This document shows, one piece after another, positions 57,482-64,000 of a DNA stretch of 64,000 bases (the stretch's first letter is position 1; each line of letters begins with the position of its first letter). The notes beneath the pieces were generated by a model that was not told where the DNA came from, did not search any database, and worked only from the letters and a program-made list of their open reading frames with translations. This stretch comes from Roseovarius sp. W115 (GTDB lineage: Bacteria; Pseudomonadota; Alphaproteobacteria; Rhodobacterales; Rhodobacteraceae): assembly GCF_032842945.2 (NCBI RefSeq), contig NZ_CP146606.1:682001-746000 (forward strand), in the 5' to 3' direction. The translations under genes were made by a program, and so were the position numbers.

Positions 57482-60400
57482 ATGGGCATGGACAAGACAT
57501 TCAATGCGGCCGAGGCCGAACCACGCCTGTCAAAGGCCTGGGAAGAGAGCGGCGCTTTCAAGGCCGGGGCCAATGCCAAGCCGGGGGCCGAGCCGTTTTC
57601 CATCATGATCCCACCGCCCAATGTGACGGGTTCGCTGCATATGGGCCACGCGTTTAACAACACGCTGCAGGACATCCTGATCCGCTGGCACCGCATGCGC
57701 GGCTTTGACACGCTCTGGCAGCCGGGCACCGATCACGCAGGGATTGCCACGCAGATGGTGACCGAACGCGACATGATGGAGCATCAGGAGCCCACACGCG
57801 TTCAAATGGGCCGCGAAGCTTTCGAAAAACGCGTCTGGCAGCAGAAGATCAAATCGCGCGGCACGATCATCGGACAGCTCAAACGGCTTGGCGCGTCATG
57901 TGATTGGTCGCGCGAGGCCTTCACCATGTCCGGCGCGCCCTCTGCTCCCGAAGGTGAGGAAGGCAATTTCCACGACGCAGTGATCAAGGTCTTTGTCGAC
58001 ATGTACAACAAGGGCCTGATCTATCGCGGCAAGCGACTGGTCAACTGGGACCCGCATTTCGAGACCGCCATCTCTGATCTTGAGGTCGAGAATATCGAAG
58101 TGGCGGGCCATATGTGGCACTTCAAATACCCGCTCGCCGGTGGCGCGACCTACACCTATGTCGAGAAGGACGAGGACGGCACCATCACGCTGGAGGAAAC
58201 CCGCGACTACATCTCCATCGCCACAACCCGGCCAGAGACCATGCTGGGCGATGGGGCCGTTGCGGTTCACCCATCCGATGAACGTTATGCGCCAATCGTC
58301 GGAAAACTCTGCGAAATTCCAGTTGGCCCCAAAGAGCACCGCCGCCTCATTCCGATCATCACCGATGAATACCCTGATCCCGACTTTGGCTCCGGTGCGG
58401 TGAAGATCACCGGCGCGCATGACTTCAACGACTATGAGGTTGCCAAACGCGGCGGCATCCCGATGTACCGCTTGATGGACACCAAGGGTGCCATGCGCGA
58501 CGATGGCGCGCCCTATGCGGAAGCGGCTGAGATTGCCATGGCCGTGGCCAAGGGAGAGCGCAGTCTCAGCGAGGCAGAGGTCGATACGGTCAACCTGATC
58601 CCCGATGATCTGCGTGGGCTGGATCGGTTTGAAGCGCGCAAGCGGGTGGTCGAGCAGATCACCAGCGAAGGTCTGGCCGTGATGGTTGCCGCTCAGGGCG
58701 AAGCACCGTCACCCTCCAGCTCGACCCGAGGACCTCTTGACGCAGAGATCCCCGGTCAAGCCGGGGATGACGTGCAAATGATCCCCTTCGTTGAAAACAA
58801 ACCCATCATGCAGCCCTTCGGCGACCGCTCCAAGGTCGTGATCGAGCCGATGCTCACTGATCAGTGGTTTGTGGATACTGACAAAATCGTCGACCCCGCC
58901 ATCGAGGCGGTGAAATCCGGCGAGGTGAACATCATGCCGGAGCAGGACCGCAAGGTCTATTTCAACTGGCTGGAAAACATCGAGCCGTGGTGCATCTCCC
59001 GCCAACTGTGGTGGGGGCATCAGATTCCGGTTTGGTATGGGCCGAAACGCATACCAAACGTAGGCAATGGCATTGACTACAGGTCTGCAGAGCGTGTGGC
59101 GTTTTGCGGTGCGAATTTTCAGGAAGTTGCAGACAAAGCTCGTGCATATTACGAACGAGACTTTGTTGAGGAATTTAGTCTCGAAGAACGTCCCGCTACC
59201 GTCGACTTAGAGACGCCGGATGACATCACACCAATGTGGAACTCTACGGTTTGGACTATCGAACGAGATCACGATACGTTCATTTCAACTCGGGAGACTG
59301 GCACCAATAACATAGTACTGCTCGAAAGAGACCCCGACGTGCTCGACACCTGGTTCTCCTCCGGCCTCTGGCCCATCGGCACGCTGGGCTGGCCCGAAGA
59401 CACCGATGAGCTGAAGAAATACTTCCCCACGTCCGTCCTCGTCACCGGCTTTGACATCATCTTCTTCTGGGTCGCCCGGATGATGATGATGCAATACGCC
59501 GTGGTTGACGAAAAGCCCTTCAAGGACGTTTATGTCCACGCCCTCGTCCGCGATGAGAAGGGCAAGAAGATGTCCAAATCCCTGGGCAATGTCCTCGACC
59601 CGCTTGAGCTGATTGATGAATACGGCGCCGACGCCGTGCGCTTTACGCTCACCGCCATGGCCGCCATGGGACGCGACTTGAAGCTCAGCACGCAACGTAT
59701 TGCAGGATATCGGAATTTCGGCACCAAGCTCTGGAACGCCGCCCGTTTCGCCGAAATGAATGAGGCGGTTGGCAGCACGGGTGCAATCCCACAGCCAAAA
59801 GCCACGGTAAACCGTTGGATTCTCGGCGAAACTGCGAAAATTCGCGGTGTCGTCGATTCTGCCCTTTCGCAGTACAGGTTCAATGACGCCGCCAATGCGC
59901 TCTATGGTTTTGTCTGGGGCAAAGTCTGTGACTGGTATGTGGAATTCTCCAAACCCCTGCTAATGGATGGCGATGCGGCGACCAAGGCCGAGACGCAAGA
60001 GACCATGGCCTGGGTCATTGACCAATGCCTGATCCTGCTGCACCCGATCATGCCTTTTGTGACGGAAGAACTCTGGGGAACCCTCGGAAAACGCGAGAAA
60101 ATGCTCATTCACGCCGATTGGCCCACCTATGGCGACGAGCTGATTGATCCAGCGGCCGATGCCGAGATGAACTGGGCCATTTCGCTGATTGAAAGCGTCC
60201 GCTCAGCGCGCGCACAGGTGCATGTGCCCGTGGGCCTCAAGACACCTTTGGTGGTCACAGGCATGTCCGATGCGGCGCGTGCCGCCTGGACCAACAATGA
60301 GGTGATGATCCAGCGGCTGGCGCGTATTGAGGGTCTGACCGAAGTGGACGCCTTCCCCAAAGGCTGCATCACAATCGCGGCTGAGGGCGCGAGTTTCGGC

Positions 60401-60631
60401 CTACCTCTGGCCGATGTGATCGACGTGGGCGAGGAAAAGGCGCGGCTGGAGAAAACGCTGGGCAAGCTCGCCAAGGAACTGGGTGGGCTGCGGGGGCGGC
60501 TCAACAACCCGAAATTCGTCGAAAGCGCGCCCGATGAGGTGGTCAACGAGGCGCGTGAAAACCTTGCCATCAAGGAAGATGAAGAGGCCAAGCTGAAGGC
60601 CGCGCTTGAGCGGTTGAACGAGCTGGGCTGA
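57482..60631 (+). CDS. valS: Valyl-tRNA synthetase
   Basis: The 1049-residue class I synthetase has HIGH-type [16 protein letters not shown], the editing domain ([27 protein letters not shown]), the KMSKS loop [13 protein letters not shown], the anticodon domain and a C-terminal coiled coil ([20 protein letters not shown]). Two inserts stand out. A palindromic repeat is translated in frame at 58706-58779. A segment at about 59030-59330 ([22 protein letters not shown]) has visibly lower GC than the rest. I start at [13 protein letters not shown] (57482); the upstream extension lies in the repeat. Confidence 0.95.
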   Translation: MGMDKTFNAAEAEPRLSKAWEESGAFKAGANAKPGAEPFSIMIPPPNVTGSLHMGHAFNNTLQDILIRWHRMRGFDTLWQPGTDHAGIATQMVTERDMMEHQEPTRVQMGREAFEKRVWQQKIKSRGTIIGQLKRLGASCDWSREAFTMSGAPSAPEGEEGNFHDAVIKVFVDMYNKGLIYRGKRLVNWDPHFETAISDLEVENIEVAGHMWHFKYPLAGGATYTYVEKDEDGTITLEETRDYISIATTRPETMLGDGAVAVHPSDERYAPIVGKLCEIPVGPKEHRRLIPIITDEYPDPDFGSGAVKITGAHDFNDYEVAKRGGIPMYRLMDTKGAMRDDGAPYAEAAEIAMAVAKGERSLSEAEVDTVNLIPDDLRGLDRFEARKRVVEQITSEGLAVMVAAQGEAPSPSSSTRGPLDAEIPGQAGDDVQMIPFVENKPIMQPFGDRSKVVIEPMLTDQWFVDTDKIVDPAIEAVKSGEVNIMPEQDRKVYFNWLENIEPWCISRQLWWGHQIPVWYGPKRIPNVGNGIDYRSAERVAFCGANFQEVADKARAYYERDFVEEFSLEERPATVDLETPDDITPMWNSTVWTIERDHDTFISTRETGTNNIVLLERDPDVLDTWFSSGLWPIGTLGWPEDTDELKKYFPTSVLVTGFDIIFFWVARMMMMQYAVVDEKPFKDVYVHALVRDEKGKKMSKSLGNVLDPLELIDEYGADAVRFTLTAMAAMGRDLKLSTQRIAGYRNFGTKLWNAARFAEMNEAVGSTGAIPQPKATVNRWILGETAKIRGVVDSALSQYRFNDAANALYGFVWGKVCDWYVEFSKPLLMDGDAATKAETQETMAWVIDQCLILLHPIMPFVTEELWGTLGKREKMLIHADWPTYGDELIDPAADAEMNWAISLIESVRSARAQVHVPVGLKTPLVVTGMSDAARAAWTNNEVMIQRLARIEGLTEVDAFPKGCITIAAEGASFGLPLADVIDVGEEKARLEKTLGKLAKELGGLRGRLNNPKFVESAPDEVVNEARENLAIKEDEEAKLKAALERLNELG
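58706..58779. repeat. Palindromic extragenic-type repeat inserted in frame in valS
   Basis: ATCCCCGG-TCAAG-CCGGGGAT (58748-58768) is a perfect 8-bp stem with a 5-nt loop, inside sequence that reads CGTCATCCCCGGCTTGACCG on the other strand. That form is common between genes in alphaproteobacteria. Here it encodes [19 protein letters not shown] within the valS frame, between conserved blocks. Confidence 0.65.
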
Positions 60632-60637
60632 CCTGCG

Positions 60638-60660
60638 CTTTCATCGTTCCCGAAATACTC
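60638..60660. repeat. Gene-end repeat F2 after valS
   Basis: CTTTCATCGTTCCC followed by GAAATACTC matches 50177-50199 at 22 of 23 bases. It starts seven bases after the valS stop and precedes a GCGCC-rich palindrome (CGCCGCGCC/GGCGCGGCG, 60669-60691) that may terminate valS. Confidence 0.6.
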
Positions 60661-60708
60661 AGACAAACGCCGCGCCCACCTCAGGCGCGGCGTTTCAATT
60701 TCAGGAAC

Positions 60709-60775
60709 ACCGACATCCGTACCGACGTGATACCGACGCAATACCGACATGATACCGACGTGATACAGACGTGGG
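60709..60775. repeat. Tandem 11-bp repeat array, locus 2
   Basis: After a degenerate unit (60709-60720) come ACCGACGTGAT, ACCGACGCAAT, ACCGACATGAT, ACCGACGTGAT and ACAGACGTGGG (60721-60775). The unit is the exact reverse complement of ATCACGTCGGT at 941-951. The array lies between the convergent valS and enoyl-CoA hydratase genes. Confidence 0.75.
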
Positions 60776-60783
60776 TTTTGCCC

Positions 60784-61572
60784 TTACTCGAACTTTGGCG
60801 CACGCCCGGCCATGTTGGCGGCGATCACCTCCATCTGATGCGGTTTGCCGATGAGATCGGCCTGTTCCCGGCTCTCGGACAGAAGAACAGCCTCCTCATC
60901 CGCGCCGCTTTCGGCAAAGCCAATCAGACGCTTGGCCGCGCGAATTGCCGATGGGGATTTCCCCGCAATTTCAGTGGCTAACCCCATCGCACGGGCCTGC
61001 ACATCTTCGGCAACCTCTGTCACCAGACCCCAGTCCAGCGCCTTCTGCGCCTCAATCGGTGCGGCCGTGTAGGTCATTTGTCGGATCACATCCGACCGCG
61101 TCAGCCGGGACAGAAGGACCATGCCACCCATATCCGGGATGAGCCCCCATTTCATCTCCATGATCGCCAGCTTAACCTCTTGATCCGCAATCCGAATATC
61201 AGCCCCAAGCGCCAGCTGAAACCCCGCGCCATAGCACACCCCGTGCAGGGCCGCGATCACAGGTACAGGCAGGTTGCGCCACACCATGGCGACCTCCTGA
61301 AACAGGTTGCCAGAGCCATGGGTGCGCGGCATGACGAACGCCTCGGGATCCTGAGCGGCGAATTGGGCAAAGCTCATCACGTCAAGCCCGGCACAAAAGG
61401 CCTGCCCTTCGCCCGCGAGCACCACGGCACGGATGTCATCGCGAGCGCTAAGCCCCTGCCCTGCCGCGACAATTTCCTCGGCCATCTTGATGTCCATGGC
61501 ATTGCGCTTGTCGGGCCGGGTCAGTGTCACCCGGGCAATATGACCTTCAATTTCAACAGAAACACGCGGCAT
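60784..61572 (-). CDS. Enoyl-CoA hydratase/isomerase family protein
   Basis: The 262-residue crotonase-fold protein has the oxyanion-hole segments FCAGLDVMSF and ALHGVCYGAGFQLALGADIRIA. At the positions of the hydratase Glu pair it reads MKWGLIPDMGG, with Asp rather than Glu in the second. So the reaction may be isomerisation, hydration or another crotonase chemistry. GGAGG precedes the ATG. Confidence 0.87.
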   Translation of the reverse strand: MPRVSVEIEGHIARVTLTRPDKRNAMDIKMAEEIVAAGQGLSARDDIRAVVLAGEGQAFCAGLDVMSFAQFAAQDPEAFVMPRTHGSGNLFQEVAMVWRNLPVPVIAALHGVCYGAGFQLALGADIRIADQEVKLAIMEMKWGLIPDMGGMVLLSRLTRSDVIRQMTYTAAPIEAQKALDWGLVTEVAEDVQARAMGLATEIAGKSPSAIRAAKRLIGFAESGADEEAVLLSESREQADLIGKPHQMEVIAANMAGRAPKFE

Positions 61573-61632
61573 GGGGAACCTCCTTGGTTATCCCCATGAA
61601 AGCGCAAGAGTGGCCTGCTGACCAGCGCGACG

Positions 61633-61797
61633 TCAGGGCACAACGCGTTCCACGGCGCGCATCATGCCAAGCCCTTTGTCATAGACCAGCGTCAGAATGC
61701 GCCGTCCACCCGTGCGCGTGGCGATCATCGGCACGGCGCGCACGCCCCCGGCGGCAATGGTGGCGGCGATAAAACTGCGGCGCGTGAGATTGGGCAT
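61633..61797 (-). CDS. Small protein with twin-arginine signal
   Basis: A 54-residue ORF starts MPNLTRRSFIAATIAAGGVR, a twin-arginine signal, and ends LTLVYDKGLGMMRAVERVVP. A strong AAGGAGGGC lies upstream of the ATG at 61797. It may be a small exported protein or the stub of a larger Tat substrate. I recognise no function. Confidence 0.6.
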   Translation of the reverse strand: MPNLTRRSFIAATIAAGGVRAVPMIATRTGGRRILTLVYDKGLGMMRAVERVVP

Positions 61798-61897
61798 ACC
61801 TTGCCCTCCTTTTACTTGCGAACGATTCTCATCTATGTGCGAATGCCATGTTTTCAAGGCCTTGCCTACGCCCTGATGATAACGTTATCTGCAGGTC

Positions 61898-63004
61898 ATG
61901 ACTGGCCCACGCTACACAAAACTGGTCGACTCGCTGCCCGCCACGGTGCCGTTTGTCGGCCCCGAACAGCAGGAACGCGCCCGTGGTGCCCCCTTTGCCG
62001 CGCGGCTGGGGGCCAATGAGAATGTCTTTGGTCCCTCTCCCAAAGCCATTGCCGCAATGCAGGCCGCGACCGGTGATATCTGGATGTACGGTGATCCAAC
62101 CAGCCACGATTTACGCGCAGCGCTGGCCGTGCATCACGGTGTCGGGATGGAAAATATCGTTGTGGGCGAAGGGATTGACGGGCTTCTGGGCTACCTCGTG
62201 CGGCTCATGATCGGGCCAGGTGATGCCGTGGTGACATCGGATGGCGCTTATCCCACGTTCAACTACCATGTGGCGGGGTTTGGTGGGGTGTTGCACAAAG
62301 TGCCCTACAACGATGACCGCGAAGACCCGTTCGCTCTGTTTACCAAAGCGAAGGACGTTGGCGCGAAGCTTGTGTATCTCGCCAATCCGGATAATCCGAT
62401 GGGCACCTGGCACGAAGGACCGGCGCTTGCCCGCGCGCTGGATGACCTGCCCGACGGATGTTTGTTGGTGCTGGATGAAGCCTATGTGGAGTTTGCGCCA
62501 GAAGGTACAGCACCGAGCATTGCGATTGACGACCCCCGCGTTATTCGCATGCGTACTTTTTCCAAAGCCTACGGTATGGCCGGGGCGCGTGTCGGCTACG
62601 CCATGGCTGCTGCGGAGTTGGTTCAGAGCTTTGACAAGATCCGCAATCATTTCGGGATGAACCGGGTGGCGCAGATCGGTGCGCCGGTGGCCTTGCAGGA
62701 TGCCCAGTGGCTGGCAAAGACCTGTGCGGATGTGGCCGCAGCGCGGGACCGGATCAGCGAAATCGCAAGCGGCAATGGACTATTGGCCTTGCCATCGGCA
62801 ACAAATTTCGTCGCGGTGGAGTGCGGTCTGGACGGCGCATTTGCCCGGCGCGTGCTGGCCGCGTTGGTTGAGCAAGGCGTGTTTGTTCGCATGCCATTTG
62901 TCGCACCACAAGATAGATGCATTCGCATTAGCTGCGGCCCGAAAGCGGATATGGAGCTTTTGGAAAAGACCCTTCCCAAAGCGCTTCAGATTGCGCGCGG
63001 ATAG
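61898..63004 (+). CDS. HisC-type PLP aminotransferase
   Basis: This 368-residue fold-type I aminotransferase has ANENVFGPSP at the start, NPDNPMGTW, the PLP-contact Asp/Tyr in LDEAYVEF and the Schiff-base Lys in TFSKAYGMAGARVGYA. The C-terminal Arg is in RISCG. It is close to histidinol-phosphate/aromatic aminotransferases, but no his genes are nearby, so a role with another amino acid is possible. Confidence 0.87.
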   Translation: MTGPRYTKLVDSLPATVPFVGPEQQERARGAPFAARLGANENVFGPSPKAIAAMQAATGDIWMYGDPTSHDLRAALAVHHGVGMENIVVGEGIDGLLGYLVRLMIGPGDAVVTSDGAYPTFNYHVAGFGGVLHKVPYNDDREDPFALFTKAKDVGAKLVYLANPDNPMGTWHEGPALARALDDLPDGCLLVLDEAYVEFAPEGTAPSIAIDDPRVIRMRTFSKAYGMAGARVGYAMAAAELVQSFDKIRNHFGMNRVAQIGAPVALQDAQWLAKTCADVAAARDRISEIASGNGLLALPSATNFVAVECGLDGAFARRVLAALVEQGVFVRMPFVAPQDRCIRISCGPKADMELLEKTLPKALQIARG

Positions 63005-63090
63005 ACCGATCTAATCGGGAAATTGGAAAAAATACGCCGAACGCAGAAATTTTACCTGAAAATTTCGAAAGCTGCGTTAGTGTTTTAATC

Positions 63091-63270
63091 ATGCGTGATC
63101 GTGAAGTGTCAGAAGCTCCCAATTACACCAATGCCGCCCTTGTGATGGGGGCTGTTAACTTGATCTGGATCTTCATCGTCCTTTGGGCCGTCTTCGGCTT
63201 TCACATCGTGCTGGCGGCGGGATGGCTGATCAACTGGGCGATCACTCGGCTGCTTTTGCGCCGGGCATAG
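63091..63270 (+). CDS. Small two-helix membrane protein
   Basis: A 59-residue ORF (MRDREVSEAPNYTNAALVMG at the start) has two hydrophobic segments (AVNLIWIFIVLWAVFGF and IVLAAGWLINWAI) and a basic end (LLLRRA). It lacks a clear ribosome site. Its 3' end overlaps the convergent aminotransferase by 29 bases. An AT-rich inverted repeat (AACGCAG/CTGCGTT, 63040-63078) lies just upstream. Its function is unknown. Confidence 0.6.
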   Translation: MRDREVSEAPNYTNAALVMGAVNLIWIFIVLWAVFGFHIVLAAGWLINWAITRLLLRRA

Positions 63271-64000
63271 CCATTGAACCTTTGGCCAGTTCACGGGCGG
63301 CTGCGTCAATGGCGCCAACACCATGCGGGATGCCCAACGACTTAAGACCGGCTTCCATGGCACCGAGTACACCTAGAACCGCCTGACCGTTCACATGCCC
63401 CATGTGACCAATGCGAAATGCCCTGTCTGATCCGGGGTCATCCGGCGTTTCCATGCCAAGCCCAATGCCCAAGGTCAGCCCCATTTCGGACTCAAGCCAC
63501 TGTCGCAGGCGCGTGCCATTTTGCCCATCCAGCGAAAGCGACGTAACTGCCCGGCTGCGATGGTCGCGATTGGCGATGTTGAGGCGAAGGGGGCCGTCCT
63601 GAGCCCAAATGTCACAGGCCGCCCATATGGCCCGGGCCAGCCGCTCATGTCGCGCCCAGATTGCTTCAAGCCCCTCTTCGGCAATCATATCGAGTGCGGC
63701 GCGCAGCCCAAAGACGTGGTGTGTCGGGGTGGTGCCCATAAAGTACTGGTAAAACATCTCAGGCCGCGCCCGTGGCACCCAGTCCCAATACCGGCTTACC
63801 CGGTCGATCCGGGTGCGTGCTTGAGCCGCCTTTTCGCTGAAAAAGACAAAGGCCAGTCCCGGTGGCGTCATCAGACCTTTTTGGCTGGCAGCCATTGTCA
63901 CATCAACGCCCCAAGCGTCCATTTCAAACCGGTCGCAGGCCAGCGACGCAATGCAATCGGCAAAGAGCAAAGCCGGATGGTCGGCGGCATCCATGGCGGC
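63242..64000 (-). CDS. Serine-glyoxylate/alanine-glyoxylate-type aminotransferase, partial
   Basis: The 3' part (253 residues) of a class V PLP aminotransferase runs off the right edge. It has the Schiff-base Lys in MAASQKGLMTPPGLAFVFFSE, the segment RPEMFYQYFMGTTPTHHVFGLRAAL and a C-terminal domain ending GMETPDDPGSDRAFRIGHMGHVN, as in SgaA/AgxT proteins. In methylotrophs and Roseobacters such enzymes act in the serine cycle or glyoxylate metabolism. The start lies outside the window. Confidence 0.88.
   Translation of the reverse strand, partial: AAMDAADHPALLFADCIASLACDRFEMDAWGVDVTMAASQKGLMTPPGLAFVFFSEKAAQARTRIDRVSRYWDWVPRARPEMFYQYFMGTTPTHHVFGLRAALDMIAEEGLEAIWARHERLARAIWAACDIWAQDGPLRLNIANRDHRSRAVTSLSLDGQNGTRLRQWLESEMGLTLGIGLGMETPDDPGSDRAFRIGHMGHVNGQAVLGVLGAMEAGLKSLGIPHGVGAIDAAARELAKGSMAMPGAKAAE

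Overview
The window reads as ordinary chromosome from a Roseobacter-group alphaproteobacterium (Rhodobacterales). The support is the GC-rich codon use, a trimethylamine monooxygenase that reads like the marine Roseobacter Tmm proteins, an alphaproteobacterial LexA box (GAAC-N7-GAAC), the neighbour pairs DUF3572/pleD and Nudix/DUF1178, a putA/putR pair, non-pyrrolysine MttB-like and Rieske proteins for methylated amines, and the short dispersed repeats typical of this group. I see no prophage, plasmid backbone, CRISPR array, rRNA operon or complete insertion sequence. The species cannot be named from this stretch.

Layout. 0-6 kb: a GntR regulator, then a methylated-amine block (BetI-like TetR, Rieske oxygenase, an orphan solute-binding protein without a visible signal peptide, tmm). 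6-12 kb: an iron/haem group (fused FbpB-type permease, a small secreted protein, hemP and a new small ORF coupled to it) and modABC. 12-21 kb: housekeeping (Nudix, DUF1178, SDR, lysC, ptsP, EcsC, GNAT, flavin reductase, SulP). 21-29 kb: nucleotide-sugar epimerase, an H-NOX/diguanylate cyclase pair, an MttB-like methyltransferase, DMT exporter, HAD phosphatase, DUF3572 and a split pleD. 29-31 kb: a sigma factor/anti-sigma/periplasmic metal-sensor operon with an EF-hand protein. 31-46 kb: DUF983, a second Nudix protein, DMT transporter, desaturase/DUF2061, XRE regulator, aldo-keto reductase, an SOS-controlled ImuA-like gene, YceI, MFS, a DUF4034-like protein, metG, tRNA-Leu and two tandem SGNH-hydrolase paralogues. 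46-54 kb: putR/putA, rhomboid protease, GFA protein, GNAT, homocysteine S-methyltransferase with a divergent TetR, suhB. 54-57 kb: a LysR gene divergent from a two-gene operon of a PhyH-type 2-oxoglutarate oxygenase and an HD-domain protein. 57-64 kb: valS, enoyl-CoA hydratase, a small Tat protein, HisC-type aminotransferase, a small membrane protein and a partial serine-glyoxylate-type aminotransferase.

Themes. Several genes point to use of methylated nitrogen compounds and one-carbon groups (tmm, Rieske oxygenase, MttB homologue, homocysteine methyltransferase, PutA). The most promising unassigned system is the LysR/PhyH/HD module at 54.7-57.2 kb. It has the architecture of the PhnY/PhnZ phosphonate pathway and a full set of HD diiron ligands but different substrate-side residues. 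Second is an H-NOX protein that has lost the haem-ligating histidine and the YxSxR motif yet remains coupled to an HNOBA-GGDEF enzyme.

Data quality. Four genes (pleD, the second Nudix gene, the ImuA-like gene and putA) are each broken by a one-base change inside or next to a run of C. In every case restoring one base rebuilds the expected protein. These look like homopolymer consensus errors rather than four independent pseudogenes, and the broken calls should be treated with caution. Dispersed repeats (a 202-bp element in two copies, 11-bp tandem arrays at two loci, double hairpins, short gene-end repeats, and a palindrome inserted in frame in valS) account for most of the non-coding sequence.
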